From contig JASANC010003736.1 in the NCBI GenBank assembly GCA_030248135.1, forward strand, positions 1 to 37,321: 37,321 nucleotides of DNA, read 5' to 3'. Below, piece after piece: positions 32,963 through 37,321 of this stretch. Below the pieces are notes generated by a model, which had not been told where the DNA came from, did not search any database, and worked only from the letters and a program-made list of their open reading frames with translations. A program made the translations under genes and the position numbers. This DNA comes from Theristus sp. LFF4_11 (lineage: Eukaryota > Nematoda > Chromadorea > Monhysterida > Xyalidae). Every line of letters begins with the position of its first letter. Position 1 is the stretch's first letter.

Positions 32963-33070
32963 AGAGATGGCATCGAAAAAAAACCGGTTTTATCCTTTTT
33001 TCTAGGAAAATGGGCATAAATAGAAAAATCGTTTTAGATTTTTTTATTCTGCGGTTTTTTGTCTTTTTTC
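32963..33070. repeat. GATGGCA-headed AACCGGTTTT module, copy 3
   Basis: AGAGATGGCATCGAAAAAAA, then AACCGGTTTTATCC and an AT-rich tail. Shares head and motif with 24533 and, reversed, 27780-27875. Confidence 0.5.
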
Positions 33071-33182
33071 GGAAGTAAGACCTTTTGTTCACGGAAAACA
33101 TTTTCCGTTTGTTCCATCTTCAGGCTAGGCTAGAAGTGTATTTTGTTCACCAGTCAAAAAAAAACGAAGACCGCAGCCGTGC

Positions 33183-33268
33183 ATGCTGGATCTGTTGCAC
33201 TTCGGCTTTCCGCATTATCGTCCGTTTGAGAGGGCAGCCGAGGCGAGTGGCACTGGCACGGAGTTCAG
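33183..33268 (+). CDS. Possible upstream exon of cornichon
   Basis: A GC-rich segment with donor TTCAG|GTACGG. From ATG 33183 it encodes 28 codons (MLDLLHFGFPHYRPFERA, then ASGTGTEF) and ends with two bases. Spliced to the acceptor TTTTTTAG before 33620, AG+G gives Arg and continues in frame into the cornichon ATG. It could instead be a 5' UTR exon with a chance open frame, since known cornichons start at the downstream Met. Confidence 0.3.
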
Positions 33269-33620
33269 GTACGGTAGCTACCGTGGTTGGTCTCGACACG
33301 ATCTCTGCAGATGACCTTGATCGTCAGGGAAATGTGGTTTAGCAACCACTTGGTACTGGAGGTTTTCTCAACGTTCCAATGTCATTGACGACACCATGAA
33401 ACGCCGATAAAATTGTGTAAGAACAGTATAACGCGCTGATCTCTGCACACTGAAACAAAACGGTTGACGAATGCAAGATCGTGCCGGGACCTGATCCCGG
33501 TGCTAACTGCGGGCCAGTTTTTCCCCGCTTCCAAACCAAAATTATTCGAGTGGTTAGCTCCGACGTTCCACAGAGGGCCGTCTCGAAACGTTTCACAAAA
33601 TGATAGAAGGGTTTTTTAGG

Positions 33621-36007
33621 ATGGGCTTCACGTTTGCCGCGTTTGCGTACATTGTGGCGCTGATCTTGACGGCGTTTCTGATATTCTTCGCCATTTATGT
33701 GGTGCGTGGTTTTCCGGGTATAATCGGTTGCAACTTGCAACCTTTGATTTTTCAAACAGTTGCTTGACTGGCAGTAAAGTTCTGGTCTGAAACCGTGAGA
33801 ATGGAACACGTGATGTGTTCAGCAATTTCTTTGGCACGTTGGGTTTAACATTTTGTGAATTTCGAAAATTTAGAGTTTCTCCAGGTTTTTTTGTAGTTTT
33901 CTTGTGGTCCATTCAAGGTTTATTATTCCTCTCATTCGATCACATTGCAAAAATCAGCAAAACAGAAACACAATCCTTTGGAAAGAACTTGATAGTTCAA
34001 ACCTTGGGCTTGAAAAAAACGTTCCCTTGAAACGAATTTAGCGTTTTTTTTTTCTTGAATAGATGAAAATCTGTTTTCACGTTTTTCCTTCGTTCCAGAT
34101 CATCTGCATTGATGAACTGAAAACCGACTACAAGAACCCGATAGAGCAATGTCGAAGCATGAACAACGTGAGCGTTTGTTGTGATTTCGCAACAAAAAAT
34201 ACACCTGTGAGCTGATTGGCTGCAGCTGTAGCAGCAAAGAGATGAGACAACCAATGAGTATACCGTGGCTTTTAATTTGAATTTTGTAAATTCAGAGTTT
34301 GTTTCTATTCTAAAAAAAGTATCGTGTGCAAAGAAATGCGACTCAAACCGACTCACTACGGAATGGCCGTTTAAACATGGCAGCTTTTTTCAGGGTGCAA
34401 GGAGCGCGCGAAATTTGAATGAAAGGATAAAGACTTTCGGAAATCAAATTGTGTGTCAGCTTTGATGTGTGTTTTTTAAACTAATTGATTCTTCGTGCTA
34501 TTCTGTTCATTCTGTGTCCCTTGTACACACGATTGGGAGTTATCTTGGCATTCTTGAAAAACACAACTCCTAGTCTGCACTTGCTCCCGCCTTGATGGAG
34601 AATACAAGGACTGCCTTATTTATTCGGCCATGCTGTACGTTTAGCATTCAGTGGATGCAACATGAATTTGCGATTTTCCCATTCATTACAAGTTCATATT
34701 CAAATTGTTCTTTGATGTCTTTGCAGCTGGTCCTGCCCGAATACGGCTGTCACCTGCTGTTCAACGTTTTGTTCTTACTAACGATGCAGTTCGGTTCGCT
34801 CGCCTGGAATGTTCCCCTGATCGCATATCACGCTTATCGGTGTGTGTCTGTTGAGGCCTGTTCATGCTGACAGTTGGGGACGTACGTCAACGGCACGTCT
34901 CTATGGACGGTAGTGGGTAATAATACGAGACGTGACGTGCCGGGCCGTAGATATGTATTTACGGCTGTATAGTGGTGTAGAGGATAAAACACGAGACGTG
35001 ACGTGCGGTGCCGTGCCGTATACGCATACGTCAGTATGAATGGTTGTTTAGTTGTGCTATTTTGCGACTCAACGCATTTGCAGACGTAGAAAGGGTATGA
35101 GTTTCATGCTTGATGCCGACGCGGCAATTCAAAACGGTCCAAACGCTGGATTTCTGGGGGACTCTGGCCACTTCACCAAATTTTACTTCCCTTCTCAAGC
35201 ATAAGCCTGATATCAACGCTATGCGCGCATTGAGTCGCAGAATAAAGTTTGCTTTTTTGGGTAATTCAAAAAAATCCGAAAAAAGACTACTTGGTGGGTT
35301 CATGCTTGATTTAGCAAACCCACAACGATTTAATTAGTTTCAAGATCAGGCTTAGGTCAACATCTTAGTTCTTTGTTCAAAGAGAACTCGCATTCCAATT
35401 TTGAGTTCCCGATTTCTTCCCGCTCACCCTGCAAATTGTGCGCAGCTACGCGAATCGGCCGGTAATGACCGGGCCCGGTCTGTACGACCCGACGACGATC
35501 ATGAACGCTGACGAGATGAACTGGTGCATGCGCGAGGGATGGATGAAGCTCGGCTACTATCTGCTCAGCTTCTTCTACTATTTGTACAGGTCGGTGGTTT
35601 ATTTTCGCCGGGAGTATGACAAGAAACGAAGTACGAAATAGGAAGAATAATCCCACTCCCACCTGTTCTCACCCTATATTCTGCACCCCCGCACCGTCAC
35701 ATTTGGCTACAGCTCCTACGTTCGTTTTATGTCAGCGAAACTGCCTGTGGTTTCGGTAGCTTTTGATGGAGAATTCAGTTTCAACTTTTATTTCACACCC
35801 GGGAACTTTCGGGTTTGTTTTGCGAAACTGAATGTTCGTTTGCCAAGATTTCTAGTATGTCATGAATATTCTGCATAAATAATGTTCCATTTTTTTCTCA
35901 AGCCAGTATAATGAGAAATGCTGATTTGTCAAACACGCATCAATTAAAAACGTATCCACCGTTTTTTCAGTATGATCTACGTGTTGGTAACAGCGGCTAG
36001 CTCATAA
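33621..36007 (+). CDS. CNIH: Cornichon family ER cargo receptor, five exons
   Basis: A three- or four-pass membrane protein of the ER/Golgi that helps load selected transmembrane cargo (such as TGF-alpha-like ligands in flies) into COPII vesicles. Exons: 33621-33701, 34099-34167, 34727-34839, 35446-35589, 35971-36007. Phases join, giving 147 codons (family about 144-160). It starts MGFTFAAFAYIVALILTAFL, like other cornichons. Diagnostic blocks follow in order: FFAIYV/IICIDELKTDYKNPIEQC, LVLPEY, WNVPLIAYHAYR, RPVMTGPGLYDPTTIMNAD, MREGWMKLGYYLL, SFFYYLYS/MIYVLVTAASS. The acidic DEL-TDYKNPI cargo-binding loop is intact. Reading exon 4 past its GTCGGT donor gives an unrelated tail to a stop at 35641; the exon at 35971 restores the conserved end, so the splice is real. 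Outside the conserved blocks exon 3 is fairly divergent. The number suffix (CNIH1 to CNIH4) cannot be set. Confidence 0.96.
34358..34635. mobile_element. MITE family C, copy 3, in cornichon intron 2
   Basis: AACATGGCAGCTTTTTTCAG and TGCAAGGAGCGCGCGAA at the left and TTTATTCGGCCATGCTGT at the right match 19028-19293 over the whole length, with more differences than copy 2. It lies inside intron 2, same orientation as copy 1. Confidence 0.8.
34879..35035. repeat. ACGT-rich direct and inverted repeats in cornichon intron 3
   Basis: ACGAGACGTGACGTGC occurs twice (about 34936 and 34991), and inverted forms (ACGTACGTCAACGGCACGTC at 34880) lie at the start. CpG-rich against an AT-rich intron. It may be a small mobile element or a cluster of CRE/E-box-like sites; the sequence alone does not decide. 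Confidence 0.5.
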
Positions 36008-36465
36008 AAAACAATAGCACAAGAATTACTGATTTAATTTTCGTTTTTATGGCTACCGACGAAGTTGGCTGGAGAAAACAGGATTTTCACACCGTATACT
36101 CGCATTTATTTATTGACTGTTTTCTTGTAACTTGTAACGTAAGTGATTTATGTGTTTTCCTTCTGAACTACAGCTGCCTTCAATTCTGTTTGCATGGAAA
36201 ATTACAGCGGTTTTCGCTTTAGTCAATTTGAAGTTCGGAATGGATGACAATAACCGGTATCAAGTGCATTCTTTTTGTGTTTTTCGTAAACTTAACTGAT
36301 GTGTGAAATTGATTTTGATTGTTTTTCTTGTTTGCTTTGTGAGATGTAAGTCGTGGGACAACACGATGTTTTGGAGGAAGATTCAATTACCCCTCCCCGT
36401 TTTTTATCACTCATTTTTTTGTCTTGCCGTGTTTTATTGGTATGTTTTTGCGTGTGCTTGTGTGC

Positions 36466-36471
36466 AATAAA
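36466..36471 (+). terminator. Candidate poly(A) signal of cornichon
   Basis: The first clear AATAAA after the stop at 36007, followed by T- and GT-rich sequence. It would give a 3' UTR of about 480 bases. Confidence 0.45.
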
Positions 36472-36549
36472 ATGTTTTTTTTATTTTGAATAAGTTGTCG
36501 CTGTTGCTGAAGTCCTGGTCTGAGACATTGCACTGTGTTTTTGCTATAG

Positions 36550-36642
36550 CACAGAAATGCTGCACAAACACACAGGCACAACACGCTGACACGCGCGTTT
36601 GCTATTGAGCCTGTGTGTTTGTGCCTGTTTAACATTACTGTG
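36550..36642. repeat. ACAAACACACAGG hairpin element, copy 4 (most complete)
   Basis: CACAGAAATGCTGCACAAAC, then ACACAGGC, is mirrored by GCCTGTGTGTTTGTGCCTG and AACATTACTGTG. This copy best defines the family's ends. Confidence 0.7.
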
Positions 36643-37096
36643 TTTGTTTTTAATTTTGGCAGCAATATCTACAAAAATACACCAGTAAGTGTCCAGTGAG
36701 CGCGTTTTTCTTAAATAATGCAACAAATCGATATTCATGTTTATATGTGCATCACACTGCAAAGCACTGAATGCAATTCAATGCGGGTGTAGCAGCGCAA
36801 ATACATGAAAATGTATAATCGTAACATAAAATTTTTTGAAAAACGTTGAAATTTTACTGAAAACTCGCGGCAAACAACGTGCGTGTATTAATAATATCAA
36901 CATGACATGGGTAATTTGGAAAAACATTACTTCACTCTCACTGATCACCACACACACACACACACACAAACGAGCAATGACCGATACACGAAAAACTGCG
37001 TAATTTTGAAAAAAAAATGTGCTACGTTTTACCGCAAGCACGCATCCGGTTTTACACGTTGAATAACTGTTGGTGAAATGCGCTGAATGAAAATTA
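36643..37096. other. Intergenic stretch with a CA microsatellite
   Basis: No gene seen. A run of about ten CA units is at 36949-36968. Confidence 0.5.
36949..36968. repeat. CA dinucleotide microsatellite
   Basis: Ten uninterrupted CA units. Confidence 0.9.
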
Positions 37097-37321
37097 TTAT
37101 CTAAAAATGCGGGAGACGCATATAAAAGGAGGAATATGGCTTTGTGTAAGCAGTGAGAGACTTGGCTCGACAACTCTTTTCAAGTCTCTGATGTGGTACA
37201 CACGGATACAAGTACATAAGAGCCATATTTTTGCGCCGCGTTTGTTTTACTGAAAAGTGTAAAACAGTTTTAAAATTATTTTTTAACTGTCCTTTCCAGT
37301 TTAGTCCGAAATCACATCATG
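37097..37321. mobile_element. Long-TIR element family B, copy 3 (cut by window edge)
   Basis: Begins TTATCTAAAAATGCGGGAGA after TA and follows copy 2 closely through GATGTGGTACACACGGATAC. The right part lies outside the window. Confidence 0.85.

Noticed and set aside
33339..33809. 156-codon minus-strand frame
   Set aside because: Antisense to cornichon exon 1 and its flanks; no family resemblance.
35590..35641. Alternative cornichon ending by reading through exon 4
   Set aside because: The tail loses the conserved C-terminus, while the exon at 35971 restores it in phase.
36949..36968. CRISPR-like or regulatory reading of repeated units
   Set aside because: A plain CA microsatellite in an animal genome; no array of spacers exists anywhere in the window.

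Overview
The window is nuclear DNA from an animal, probably an invertebrate ecdysozoan. All three recognisable genes are animal genes with spliceosomal introns and CAG acceptors. The species cannot be named from the sequence. Non-coding DNA is AT-rich and packed with short, mostly non-autonomous transposable elements. The coding exons are visibly richer in GC.

Left edge (1-2016): the 5' end of a minus-strand gene for a secreted or membrane protein resembling arthropod Bark beetle/Anakonda (septate-junction protein). It has a signal-peptide exon and one long exon ending in a beta-helix repeat motif, and it runs off the left edge.

Middle (about 2 to 28 kb): no gene I can name. It holds layered repeats: TA-flanked MITEs (families A, D and H, all starting CCGT), a TA-flanked family B with terminal inverted repeats of about 140 bp or more, a possible hAT-type MITE (family C), a 2.9-kb TTAA-flanked foldback carrying two later insertions, a mariner-like element with a broken transposase start, 149-bp and about 170-bp tandem arrays, a 15-bp minisatellite, simple-repeat modules and several hairpin elements. 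Three unrecognised possible exons or ORFs are listed at low confidence.

Right part (28.7-36.5 kb): two complete plus-strand genes, with exon structures set by matching conserved protein blocks and checking that splice phases join. MRPL39 (mitochondrial large-subunit ribosomal protein mL39) has ten exons and about 452 codons. Cornichon (CNIH, an ER cargo receptor) has five exons and 147 codons, plus a possible upstream exon. The two genes lie head to tail with about 0.5 kb between them, and I see no functional link between them. Their 13 introns share an odd trait: none of the donors has A at intron position +3 (8 GTG, 3 GTC, 2 GTT).

All gene names rest on recalled family sequences and hand translation; no database search was run.
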